Assembly: GCA_963797485.1 (NCBI GenBank)
Contig: CAWCPF010000003.1
Location: 806,001 to 870,000, forward strand
Source: CAWAND01 sp963797485
Lineage (GTDB): Bacteria > Chloroflexota > Anaerolineae > Anaerolineales > E44-bin32
Direction: 5' to 3'
DNA: 64,000 bases
Positions 21,842 to 29,763 of the stretch are shown here, piece by piece. A program made the translations under genes and the position numbers. The notes below the pieces were generated by a model. The model did not search any database. It had not been told where the DNA came from and was given only the letters and a program-made list of their open reading frames with translations. Within the stretch, counting starts at the first letter, position 1. The number at the start of each line of letters is the position of its first letter.

Positions 21842-22509
21842 GTCAAGAGATCCTGGAAGGCCCGGCTGATGGCACGCAGTCTGTCAGGGGGAAGTTGGCT
21901 GAGGTCTCTGGCGAGGTCGAGAAAGCGTCGGTTTGCCGAGTCCGATATAAAGGCCTGCAGGTCATCAGGGAGCGCCGCAAAGCCTTCCTGGGCGAGGGTG
22001 TGCGTCACCCAGCGGCCGATAGGGCCGTCCTGATCCCGGTACTCGTCAACCTGGTGGCCCAGCGAGGTGGCGATGGTCTCCAGCTCGGGGAGCGGAATGT
22101 GGCGCGCGCCGCGTTCATATGCGGACAGCCGTCCCGAGGGAAAGCCGGTGCGTTCGGCCAGCTGTTTGAGGGTCAGGCCTCGGGCCTGGCGGTGCTGCCG
22201 GAGCTGCGCGCCGATCATCCGGTCGCGGAGCGGGAGGGTCCGGGCCGCCGCAAAGGCAGGGCGGTTGTCAACCGCCGCGGCGTCCCGGTCCCAGAAGCTG
22301 CGCACGGGGATGTCCAGCGTGTAAGCCAGGATCTCAAGTTCCGGGAGCGAGATGGATTTCCGCCCGTGCTCATACGAACCGAAGGTGCTCGGGCTGATCC
22401 CCAGCAGCTCTCCGGCATCTCGCAACGTCATGCCGGATTTCAACCGGGCGTCACGCAGCATGGCCCCGAGCATCTTCGAGCGGAGGGATTGGGATTGTGG
22501 GTCGCTCAT
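21838..22509 (-). CDS. Tandem XRE-family HTH regulator
   Basis: A 223-residue protein with two Cro/C1-type helix-turn-helix domains: LRDARLKSGMTLRDAGELLG with SPSTFGSYEHGRKSISLPEL, and LRQHRQARGLTLKQLAERTG with SGRLSAYERGARHIPLPELE. A C-terminal helical tail follows (LDLARDLSQLPPDRLRAISR). Two HTH units in one chain suggest binding to a paired or asymmetric site. The start at 22509 has CGGAGTG upstream, and TATAAT lies at 22552-22547. It overlaps the TPR gene by 4 bp. Confidence 0.8.
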   Translation of the reverse strand: MSDPQSQSLRSKMLGAMLRDARLKSGMTLRDAGELLGISPSTFGSYEHGRKSISLPELEILAYTLDIPVRSFWDRDAAAVDNRPAFAAARTLPLRDRMIGAQLRQHRQARGLTLKQLAERTGFPSGRLSAYERGARHIPLPELETIATSLGHQVDEYRDQDGPIGRWVTHTLAQEGFAALPDDLQAFISDSANRRFLDLARDLSQLPPDRLRAISRAFQDLLT

Positions 22510-22546
22510 CGCACACTCCGATGGGGCCATTCACGGCGGCGGGGGG

Positions 22547-22552
22547 ATTATA
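22547..22552 (-). promoter_or_regulatory. -10 element of the XRE-TPR-GNAT unit
   Basis: TATAAT on the minus strand, giving a leader of about 30 nt with CGGAGTG before the XRE start. The three genes downstream are nearly contiguous. Confidence 0.45.
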
Positions 22553-22604
22553 GCAGACGGTCGGTTGCGCCCCTCTTTCCCGGGCCTACGGGCCGGAGCC
22601 TCGA

Positions 22605-23807
22605 TCAGGGCCGGGCGCGCCCGGCTCGCTGCAGATGGGCGGCCAGGTTCCCCGCCGCCTCCTTGAGGCTGTGCGTTGTGGGATTGCGGGCGAAGCGGAT
22701 CTCGACGGGCAGGTGCAGACGGTTGCTGATATACAGGGTATCTCCCAGATGGGGGATGGAAGCGTGAGGCCCGCGTCCAACCACGGCCGCCACTTCGTCC
22801 ACCGTAAGATCTTCCACACCCAGGGGTCGGTTCGACAGCAGGTAGAAGCGCTCCTCGGGAATACCTTCCCGGCGGAGGTAGCTCAGTGCTGCCGCGGTGT
22901 TGTCCACCGCACCGGGGGACGGGCTGAGGACCATGACCAGCACGTCGGCTTGGCGGATGACCAGCATGGACAGGGCGGAGAGATTGCGGCCGATGTCGAA
23001 GTAGATGTGGCGGAACGTACTGCGCAGGGTTTGAACCACGGGCGCCAGTTGGTCGGGGACCAACTCGGAGGCCCTGGCCGGATCGGCGGGACCGGGCACG
23101 ATCTGGAAATTCCAGCCTTCCGGGCGAGGCAGGTCGTAACGTAGGGTTTCGGTGGAGGGGCCGCGTCCCTGTCGACTGGTCGAGAGTTCGATGATGTCGT
23201 TGGGCGTGTCAGCGCCGGTGAAAGTCCTCAGGTTGCCCATGGGCAGGACCAGGTCGACGACCGCCGTTGAGTGGGATGGATCCAGACCGGCAATCTCATG
23301 CGCCAGGTTGAGGCAAAGTGACGACGTGCCCACGCCGCCCTTGGCCCCCAAAAAAGCCACGATGCGGCCGGGCATCAACGGCGAGGTGCCGTCGGATTGG
23401 GGCTCCCGGGTTAGATTGAGCTGGGCGAGCCGGCGCAGGACCAAGTCGACGGCGTCGGTTTGCTTGACGATATAGTCCTCGACTCCCAGCTCGAAGGCCA
23501 GCTCGGAGGCGGCCGGGGCGCTCCGCTTGGTCAGACATAGGATCCATTTGCGCTGAGTACGGACATCGGAACGCAGACGCCGAATGACTTCTATGCCGTC
23601 CAGGTCGGGCAGGTCCAGCTCGATGAGCACGGCGTCAGGCTGATCACGCCAGGCTGCGATCAGGCCCTCCTTGCCGTTGGGCGCGTAGAAGACCGTGTAG
23701 CCGGCGCGCATGAGCATGTGGCGCATGAACGCGGCGCTGGTTTGATCGGGTTCGATCAGCAGCAGGCTGAGCCCAGAACTGGAAGAAACGCCCGGGTCAG
23801 GAATCAT
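22605..23807 (-). CDS. Receiver-ParA/MinD fusion (CpaE-like)
   Basis: A 400-residue protein. Residues about 13-125 form a receiver-like domain in which the phospho-acceptor position holds Glu (LIELDLPDLDG, with E four residues before P) instead of Asp. From about residue 150 follows a ParA/MinD-type domain with a deviant Walker A (AKGGVGTSSLCLN, lacking the second lysine), VVDLVLPMGN, and YFDIGRNLSAL. This layout matches CpaE/TadZ, which positions Flp-pilus machinery, but no tad genes are visible here. The stop codon of the upstream OmpR gene overlaps its start by 11 bp, so it belongs to the kinase operon. Confidence 0.75.
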   Translation of the reverse strand: MIPDPGVSSSSGLSLLLIEPDQTSAAFMRHMLMRAGYTVFYAPNGKEGLIAAWRDQPDAVLIELDLPDLDGIEVIRRLRSDVRTQRKWILCLTKRSAPAASELAFELGVEDYIVKQTDAVDLVLRRLAQLNLTREPQSDGTSPLMPGRIVAFLGAKGGVGTSSLCLNLAHEIAGLDPSHSTAVVDLVLPMGNLRTFTGADTPNDIIELSTSRQGRGPSTETLRYDLPRPEGWNFQIVPGPADPARASELVPDQLAPVVQTLRSTFRHIYFDIGRNLSALSMLVIRQADVLVMVLSPSPGAVDNTAAALSYLRREGIPEERFYLLSNRPLGVEDLTVDEVAAVVGRGPHASIPHLGDTLYISNRLHLPVEIRFARNPTTHSLKEAAGNLAAHLQRAGRARP

Positions 23808-24519
23808 CCGGCAGGGGCGGCATAAGGTACCCGATGCCCTGGCGCGTTACGATGTGGACGGGGTCCTTGGGATCCGGCTCGATCTTCTGCCGCAGCCGGC
23901 TGAGGCAGACCCACAGGATTTCCTTGTCATCGCGGTACTCCGGGCCCCAGACGTTGGTTAGCAGATCCTCGGGAGTCTGGACCCGGCCCATGTTCGCGGC
24001 GAAGGTCTGGAGCAGGCGGTATTCCGTGGCGGTCAAAGAAACCTCCGTGCCATCGCAGGTGACACGGGCGCGGGCCAGATCCATCTCCAACTCGTGGTGC
24101 TTGAAGATTGGGTGGTGGAAGTCCTCGATGCCGCCGCGCTCGGCGCGCCGGAGCACGGCCCGGACGCGCGCCAGCAGCTCCTGGGCCGAGAATGGTTTGA
24201 CGATGTAGTCGTCCGCCCCGAGATCCAGACCCCGGACACGGTCCCGCTCCTCGCCCTTGGCGGTGAGAATGATGATCGGGACGGTGGAAAACTCGCGGAT
24301 ACGCTCGGTGGCGGTGAAGCCGTCCATGATGGGCATCATGACGTCCAGCAGGACCAGGTCCGGCTGTGACTGGGCGACGGATTCGACGGCTTCCTGGCCG
24401 TTGTTGGCGGTGGAGACCGTGTAATCATCCGTTTCCAGGTTGACCTGGACGAGCTGTTGATAGCGCGGCTCGTCGTCGACGACCAGGATGGCCTTGACCA
24501 CGTGCTCTTGTTCGCTCAT
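23797..24519 (-). CDS. OmpR-family response regulator
   Basis: A 240-residue DNA-binding regulator. The receiver has VVDDEP, phospho-acceptor Asp59 in LLDVMMPIMDG, and Lys in DYIVKPFSA. The C-terminal winged helix shows LTATEYRLLQTFAANMGRV, VWGPEYRDDKEILWVCLSRL and GIGYLMP. Likely partner of the GAF-containing kinase directly upstream, with which it overlaps by 4 bp. Target genes cannot be inferred. Confidence 0.9.
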   Translation of the reverse strand: MSEQEHVVKAILVVDDEPRYQQLVQVNLETDDYTVSTANNGQEAVESVAQSQPDLVLLDVMMPIMDGFTATERIREFSTVPIIILTAKGEERDRVRGLDLGADDYIVKPFSAQELLARVRAVLRRAERGGIEDFHHPIFKHHELEMDLARARVTCDGTEVSLTATEYRLLQTFAANMGRVQTPEDLLTNVWGPEYRDDKEILWVCLSRLRQKIEPDPKDPVHIVTRQGIGYLMPPLPDDS

Positions 24520-25770
24520 GCCTTGCTCTCCAATTCTGGCTCCGGGTCGCTGACCATCAGCGGTAAGGTGAAATCGAAGCGCGTGCCCTGGCCGGGTTGG
24601 CTGGCGACGTTGATCTCGCCGCCGTGAGCCTCGACGATCTTGCGGCAGATGTACAGCCCCAATCCGGTGCCGCGTACCCCGCGACTGCTGTTGGGGACGC
24701 GATAGAAACGCTCGAACAGATGGGTCATGTGCTCGGAATCAATCCCCGGGCCGTGGTCCATGATTTGAAATCTCAGCCACTCCCCGTCGGCCGAGACCTG
24801 CAGCCCGACTGGGGACCCCGGCGCGTACTTGACTGCGTTCGAGAGCAGGTTATCAAGGACCTGTGAGACGCGGGTGGCGTCCATTTCGATCGGAGGCAGG
24901 TCGCCTTCGACTTCGACCTCGAGGGATAGCTCGGGATACATCGAGCGCGCCCGCTGAGTCGTATCCCGGACCAGCGCGCCCACTTGGGTGGGTTCGCGGG
25001 TCATGCCCAGGCTGCCGCTTTCCAGGCGCGACGAGTTCGAGCAGGTTGTCGATCAGCTCCCTCAAGCGATCGGCTTCGTCATCGATAATTTGGAGGAACT
25101 CCTGGCGGGCCGGGGCATCCCATTTGGCGTCGTCCCGCAGCAGAGTGGTCACGTAGCCCTTGATGAAGCCCAGGGGCGTGCGCAGCTCGTGGGAGATGGT
25201 CGAGATGAATTCCTCTTGCATCCGGGCCAGCTCCCGTTGAGCTTCGAGAGTGGCGATCCGGCGTGCCATGCGGCGGTTTTCCAGGAGCTGGCCGACGTGC
25301 CAGGCGACGAATTCGGCCAGGCGGATGTGCTCGGGGGGATAGGCCGGGCCGCCGAAGCGGCCGAACACCAGACCCCCCACCGTCCGACCTCCGACCATGA
25401 GCGGTAGGCCAAGGTAATCGCGGCGCCGGTCCCGCCCTTCCACCGTCGGCCCAGCGTCCTCCTGGCGCAGCACGGTTTGGCCGGAACGGTAGGCTTCGGC
25501 GCCGGCGGCTTCCCCCCAGGGCAGGTCGGATTCGCGTGACCTTCCGCGTCCGAGGGCCCGGGCATAGATCGCCTCGAGCTCGTCCGACTCTTCGCTTCTC
25601 AAATAAAGGGCCACCACGTCAAAGATGAAGATCGTGCGCGCCAGCCTGAAAACGGCGTCCAGGCCGGCATCCGTGTCGAAGGTCTCGGCCACAATCCGCG
25701 CGATGGCATAGACCGCGTTGAGCTCATTCCCGTGGGTCAGCGAACCGGAAGGGACGAGCGGCCCGGTCAT
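24516..25770 (-). CDS. GAF-domain sensor histidine kinase, one apparent frameshift
   Basis: A soluble kinase of about 417 residues with no membrane segment: an N-terminal GAF-like sensor (about 20-170, including LGLPLMVGGRTVGGLVFGRF), the H-box ISTISHELRTPLGFIKGY, and after a one-base shift near 25030 the ATPase domain with N-box DNLLSNAVKYAPG, G1 MDHGPGID and G2 GTGLGLYICRK. The reconstructed join reads NLLE-SSRLESGSLG, as expected. It is flanked by overlaps on both sides (OmpR regulator, second kinase), so the genes are probably expressed together. Confidence 0.85.
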
Positions 25771-26948
25771 GGTCCGGCTTCCGCCAGCGGAAGCTCAAAC
25801 CAGAAGGTGCTGCCCTTGCCCTCCTGGCTCTCGACCTTCAACTCGGAGCCGTGGGCGTCCAAGATCAACTTGACCAGCGACAGGCCCAGCCCCGTGCCGC
25901 CAAACCGCCGGGTGGGAGAGCCGTCCAGCTGATGGAAGGGTTCGAAGATTTCCAGCATCCGCTCACCGGGAATGCCAATCCCGGTGTCGATCACGCGGAT
26001 CACCACGTGGCCGTTTTCGGTTTCGGCATGCACCTGGACCCGGCCGCCGGAGGGCGTGAACTTCACAGCGTTGTCGATCAACTGATAAATGACCCACTGC
26101 AAACGGTCCGGGTCGGCAACCAGGGGCGGCAGGCCCACCTCGATGTCGAGATCAATCTGGACCCCGGCCTTGTTCGCCTTGACCTTGGACCTTTCGACGG
26201 CGCTGGCCGAGAGCAAACTCAGCTCGAAGGGTTGGGGCTTGATCGTGAGCCCCTCCCGGGAAGCGGTCGAGTACTCTATCAAATCCTCGATCAGCCGCTC
26301 CAGGCGCTCCGCTGCGCGTTGGACCACCACCAGAGCGTCTTTCTGCTCCTTGGGAAGCGCGCCCAGTTGCTCTTCGAGCAAGAGCTCCGTGTAGCCCTTG
26401 ATGTGGGCCAGGGGAGTGCGCAGCTCGTGTGAGATATTGGAAATGAGGTTGGCCTTGAGCTGGTTCAGCTCGGTCAGGCGATCCAGGGCGCGCCGAAGCT
26501 CGGCGGTGCGCTCGGCGACGCGCCGTTCCAGGCCGCGATTGGCATCCTGCAGTGCGGCATGAAGCTCGATGATCTGGCGGGTGATGGCCCGGTCGAGCGT
26601 CTCCCGATCGACCAGCTCCATCTCCAGCAGGGTCTGGCCCAACAGGCGGTGTTTGCCCTGGTCGGACAACTCCCTTTGGCGGCGCAGGGCCCGATCGAGT
26701 TGGTCGGGTGTCAATAGGCCCTGGTCGATCAGGTACTCGCCGATCTTGGGGACAAGGGCTTCAGGGGTAGCGGGAAGCGGGGCTGTACCGGGCACACCCT
26801 CGAGATAGGCGCGCTCCGCCAACAGCGCCACCAGGGCCAGATCGACGCCGCAGTTGGGGCAAATCCGGGCGTCCATGGGCAGCGGCTGGCCGCATTGCGG
26901 GCAGTCAAGCCGTCCTTGACCCGCCTGTTGATCAGGAATGTCGCTCAT
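25767..26948 (-). CDS. Histidine kinase with zinc ribbon and MshEN-like domain
   Basis: A soluble 393-residue kinase. It opens with a zinc ribbon (Cys16, Cys19, Cys30, Cys33 in CPQCG and CPNCG), then a segment like the N-terminal domain of type II secretion/MshE ATPases (IGEYLIDQGLLTPDQLDRAL, LLGQTLLEMELVDRETLDRA), a coiled coil (about 130-165), the H-box ISNISHELRTPLAHIKGY, and the catalytic domain with DNAVKFTPSGG, DTGIGIP and GTGLGLSLVK. MshEN domains bind cyclic di-GMP in known cases, so second-messenger input is a possible inference. The start at 26948 gives the ribbon at the very N-terminus. It begins the kinase operon. Confidence 0.8.
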   Translation of the reverse strand: MSDIPDQQAGQGRLDCPQCGQPLPMDARICPNCGVDLALVALLAERAYLEGVPGTAPLPATPEALVPKIGEYLIDQGLLTPDQLDRALRRQRELSDQGKHRLLGQTLLEMELVDRETLDRAITRQIIELHAALQDANRGLERRVAERTAELRRALDRLTELNQLKANLISNISHELRTPLAHIKGYTELLLEEQLGALPKEQKDALVVVQRAAERLERLIEDLIEYSTASREGLTIKPQPFELSLLSASAVERSKVKANKAGVQIDLDIEVGLPPLVADPDRLQWVIYQLIDNAVKFTPSGGRVQVHAETENGHVVIRVIDTGIGIPGERMLEIFEPFHQLDGSPTRRFGGTGLGLSLVKLILDAHGSELKVESQEGKGSTFWFELPLAEAGP

Positions 26949-27042
26949 GTTCCCCTTTGGAGCTTCTTTACAAGCTTGAATGATAGCCCAGCGAAGGGGG
27001 GGCCGCAAGCATCCTGTAAGGTGGGCCGGTCACAAAATGCCG

Positions 27043-27048
27043 CATAAT
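27043..27048 (+). promoter_or_regulatory. -10 element of the second receiver gene
   Basis: CATAAT about 35 nt before the ATG at 27083, with GGGAGGTAGG as ribosome site in the leader. Confidence 0.35.
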
Positions 27049-27082
27049 GAACCTTGCAAGCATGGGAGGTAGGCAGGCAAAC

Positions 27083-27472
27083 ATGACACTACATGTGCTG
27101 ATGATTGACGATGACCCTGAAGTGGCGGAGACCTTGCGGACCTTGCTCCGAGGCCAGAATTTCGAGATTCAGGCCGTGTTTGAAGGGGAGGCCGGGATTA
27201 CAGCCTGCAAGGAGAGCCTGCCCGACGTGGTCATCCTGGACTTGCTGATGCCTGAAATGGACGGCTGGCAAGTGTGCGAACGCATTCGCGCTTTTTCAGA
27301 TGTTCCCATCCTGATTCTTTCGGCCCTTGGCTCACCGGGAAGTGTGGCCAAGGCCCTGGACGCCGGTGCGGACGACTACCTGATCAAGCCGGTGCACGCC
27401 AGCCTGCTCGCCTCTCGGCTCAGGACCCTGGTCCGCCGCCGTTCGCTGGTCAGCGCCGAACAAGCGGCCTGA
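27083..27472 (+). CDS. Stand-alone response regulator receiver domain
   Basis: A 129-residue receiver with a complete active site: MIDDDPE, Asp53 in VILDLLMPEMDG, Ser in LILSALG and Lys in DYLIKPVHA. A short basic tail (RTLVRRRSLVSAEQ) follows and there is no output domain. It is divergent from the zinc-ribbon kinase, an arrangement typical of cognate pairs. Sequence before the ATG at 27083 in the same frame has no similarity to the fold. Confidence 0.82.
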   Translation: MTLHVLMIDDDPEVAETLRTLLRGQNFEIQAVFEGEAGITACKESLPDVVILDLLMPEMDGWQVCERIRAFSDVPILILSALGSPGSVAKALDAGADDYLIKPVHASLLASRLRTLVRRRSLVSAEQAA

Positions 27473-27496
27473 GCAACTGACTTTGCACGCCCTAAC

Positions 27497-27518
27497 GGGC
27501 CACCCGCAAGGGTGGCCC
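27497..27518 (+). terminator. Hairpin after the receiver gene
   Basis: GGGCCACCC and GGGTGGCCC form a perfect 9-bp stem with a GCAA tetraloop, 25 bp past the stop codon. The T-run is weak. Confidence 0.55.
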
Positions 27519-27540
27519 ATTCGATTCCGGGTACACACGT

Positions 27541-27612
27541 TCACAACGCACCCGGGGTGAGGCCTCCATCGACGAACAGGGCGTGGCCGTTCACGTAGGA
27601 GGCGGCCAGAGA
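27541..27612 (-). pseudogene. Truncated 3' end of a second SDR gene
   Basis: About 67 bp nearly identical to the last 22 codons of the SDR gene at 27922, including its stop codon. Six bases differ, changing five codons, of which four are synonymous and one is Val/Ile. That pattern is expected of a homologous coding sequence that diverged under selection and then lost its 5' part, rather than a recent copy. Sequence upstream of it is not SDR-like. Confidence 0.65.
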
Positions 27613-27665
27613 ATGGGGCCCAAGGCCACGCGCCGACCTATTTGGCTCAGCCGCCCCACCCCCAA

Positions 27666-27831
27666 CCCCTCCCCGGCGGGCAGATATCTTGCAGGACCCC
27701 AACTCTTTGCCGGGGAGGGGAGGGTTTCGTGAAAGGGGGACGGGGACCGCAGGTCCCCGTCCCCCTTTAGTTCAATCCCCCTCTCCGCCGTGACACCGAG
27801 CCGCATGCGCTTCCCGAGGGCGGAGAGGGGG
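27666..27831. repeat. Cluster of three inverted repeats
   Basis: Outer pairs are a 12-bp arm pair (27666-27677 with 27709-27720) and a 13-bp pair (27777-27789 with 27819-27831). Between them is a perfect 17-bp stem with a 3-nt loop (27732-27748 with 27752-27768). It lies between the truncated and intact SDR copies in a 449-bp region (27473-27921) without a complete gene. The C-rich/G-rich arms resemble widespread extragenic palindromic elements; no transposase is present. Confidence 0.7.
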
Positions 27832-27921
27832 CAAGGGGGTGAGGCCTAGGGGATCAGCCGGCGGATGAGGGGACGGCCGTCCCCCCACGCGCGCTTTTCC
27901 CTTTTTGGCTGGGATTCCGGA

Positions 27922-28710
27922 TCACAACGCGCCCGGGGTGAGGCCTCCATCGACGAACAGAGCGTGGCCATTTATGTACGAGGCGGCCGGCGAGGCGAGC
28001 CAGACGACGGCCCGGGCGATCTCATCGACACTTGCCATTCGCCCCATGGGGATGCTGCGCGTAATCGAGTCGGTCTCTGCTTGGCGAGATGTGCCTTTGC
28101 TCTTCGCCCGCGAATCCATGATCTCGTCGACGCGCTCGGTCCGCGTCCAGCCCGGGTTGATCGAATTCACTCGGATACCCTTGGGGCCGAACTCATTGGC
28201 CAGGGATTTGACCAGGCCGATCACCGCCAGCCTGAGGCAATTCGACAGCGTCAGGCGTTCGGCCGGCAGCTTGACCACGAACGACTGGTTGGCGATGATC
28301 GAGCCGCTCCCGCGTTCGAGCATGTGCGGGAGGACGGCGTAGCACAGCCGCACGGCACTCAGGATGGTCAGGTCGATTCCCTTCTGCCAGTCATCCATGG
28401 AGAGCTCTAAGAACCCGCCGGTCGCCGGCCCGGCGACGTTGATGTAGGCGATGTCAATCTGCCCCATGACCTCGAGCGTGGTTTCGACCAGACGCTGGAC
28501 GTCCTCGGGCTGCGTGAGATCGGCAGGAATGGCCAGCACATCACCGCCGGTCTCGGCCCGAATCTCGCTGGCTGCCTGTTCCAGGCCGTCGCCCCGGGCG
28601 ACCACCACCACCCGCACGCCGGCGCGAGCCATCTCCAGCGCCGCCGCCCGGCCCATCCCGCGGGACGCCCCGGTCATCACGGCCACCTTGCCTTCCAAAC
28701 CCAATTCCAT
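27922..28710 (-). CDS. Short-chain dehydrogenase/reductase with altered active site
   Basis: A 262-residue Rossmann-fold protein: cofactor motif TGASRGMGRA, NVAGP in place of NNAG, and GIRVNSINPGWTRT after the active site. At the catalytic YxxxK position the sequence reads SNCLRLAVIGLVKSLA, so Tyr is replaced by Ser and Lys by Arg. The catalytic Ser is probably retained in IIANQSFV. It may be a reductase subgroup with a changed mechanism or a non-catalytic paralogue. The C-terminal FVDGGLTPGAL is typical of the family. A truncated homologue lies just downstream at 27541. Confidence 0.8.
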   Translation of the reverse strand: MELGLEGKVAVMTGASRGMGRAAALEMARAGVRVVVVARGDGLEQAASEIRAETGGDVLAIPADLTQPEDVQRLVETTLEVMGQIDIAYINVAGPATGGFLELSMDDWQKGIDLTILSAVRLCYAVLPHMLERGSGSIIANQSFVVKLPAERLTLSNCLRLAVIGLVKSLANEFGPKGIRVNSINPGWTRTERVDEIMDSRAKSKGTSRQAETDSITRSIPMGRMASVDEIARAVVWLASPAASYINGHALFVDGGLTPGAL

Positions 28711-28734
28711 GCGGCGCTCCTCTCTGTTTCCCGG

Positions 28735-29043
28735 CTAGAGCGGGGTGACGTGCTGGTCGACGATCTCGATATCGGGAAAATGCGCCTCGATCCACCCGGG
28801 CAAACCGGCCAGGACCCGATCGACCTGAGCGGATTGGTTGCTGATGACGGCGCATGCCACGACAGCGTGCGAGTGGCTGTCCATCCGTCCGATCTCGGCG
28901 GCGGAAACATTGAAGGTGCGATGCAGACCGGCCAGAAGCGGCCTAAGCCGGCCCCGCTTTTCCTTCAATGAAGCGCAGCCTGGCAAGCGCAGTTCCAGGG
29001 TCAGCGCAGCGGCGTGCAGGGTCACGTTCGATGGATGGGGCAT
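28735..29043 (-). CDS. DUF503 (YlxP-like) protein
   Basis: A 102-residue protein with the DUF503 pattern: LTLELRLPGCASLKEKRGRL, RTFNVSAAEIG and SNQSAQVDRVLAGLPGWIE. In many bacteria this gene lies in the nusA-infB operon near rbfA; here it stands apart, next to the SDR gene. Its function is not established. The start at 29043 is where conserved sequence begins. Divergent from the DUF4230 gene, with starts only 39 bp apart. Confidence 0.8.
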   Translation of the reverse strand: MPHPSNVTLHAAALTLELRLPGCASLKEKRGRLRPLLAGLHRTFNVSAAEIGRMDSHSHAVVACAVISNQSAQVDRVLAGLPGWIEAHFPDIEIVDQHVTPL

Positions 29044-29070
29044 CGGAGCCGCCGGGGCCGGTTGTGCCAG

Positions 29071-29076
29071 TATAAT
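29071..29076 (+). promoter_or_regulatory. -10 element of the DUF4230 gene, abutting the start codon
   Basis: TATAAT six bases before the ATG at 29083, with no room for a ribosome site. Confidence 0.55.
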
Positions 29077-29082
29077 GATGAC

Positions 29083-29757
29083 ATGCGCGAGAAGACCCTG
29101 GGCTGGGCCGCCATCCTTGCCACGGCTTTGCTGGCTGGCACGGCCCTCTACACCCTGTTGTCCATACAGAATCTGACCGGTCCCATGGCCCAACTTTCGG
29201 GGGAGGTGGGGACGCAGGTGGCGCGGGCCCTCAGGCCGACACCGACCATCTTACCTGATCCGGTGACCATCGTCCGCCAGGTGCGCACACTGTCACGCCT
29301 GGAGACCATCGAGTACTCGCTCGAGAAAGTGATCACGGCTGAAACCGGCCAGGGTCCGTTCGGGTTCCTGTTCGGAGACCGGCTTCTGCTCGTGGCGCAC
29401 GGGCGCGTCATCGCCGGCATCGACCTGGCCAAACTCAACCCCGAGGATGTGACCGTGAGCACCGACGGCCAGGTGACGCTGCGCCTGCCCTCCACCGAAG
29501 TCTTCGTGGTCACCCTGGACAATAGCCAGACCTATGTGTATAGCCGGGACACAGGCATCCTCACACATGGCGATGTGGCTCTGGAATCCGAAGCCCGCAA
29601 GGCGGCCGAGATCGCCATTGGCCAGGCGGCCATCGACGATGGCATTCTGGATCAAGCCGAGATTAACGCCCGGGCGCTGCTCCAGACCTTCCTGGGCTCT
29701 TTGGGTTTCAACCAGGTAGTAATTGTGTTCCTTCCGCCCCCGCCTTTCGAGCCCTGA
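29083..29757 (+). CDS. DUF4230 domain membrane-anchored protein
   Basis: A 224-residue protein with one N-terminal membrane helix (about residues 6-26) and an extracytoplasmic DUF4230 domain: LSRLETIEYSLEKVITAE, GDRLLLVAHGRVIAGIDLAKL, TLRLPSTEVFVVTLDNSQTY, and a helical C-terminus ending in FNQVVIVFLPPPPFEP. The family is common and uncharacterised. The start is supported by the adjoining -10 element. Convergent with lipM (6 bp between stops). Confidence 0.8.
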   Translation: MREKTLGWAAILATALLAGTALYTLLSIQNLTGPMAQLSGEVGTQVARALRPTPTILPDPVTIVRQVRTLSRLETIEYSLEKVITAETGQGPFGFLFGDRLLLVAHGRVIAGIDLAKLNPEDVTVSTDGQVTLRLPSTEVFVVTLDNSQTYVYSRDTGILTHGDVALESEARKAAEIAIGQAAIDDGILDQAEINARALLQTFLGSLGFNQVVIVFLPPPPFEP

Positions 29758-29763
29758 TCGCGC

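Noticed and set aside
27473..27921. Insertion sequence or transposon in the SDR intergenic region
   Set aside because: Inverted repeats are present but there is no transposase, target duplication or coherent terminal pair; palindromic extragenic elements fit better.
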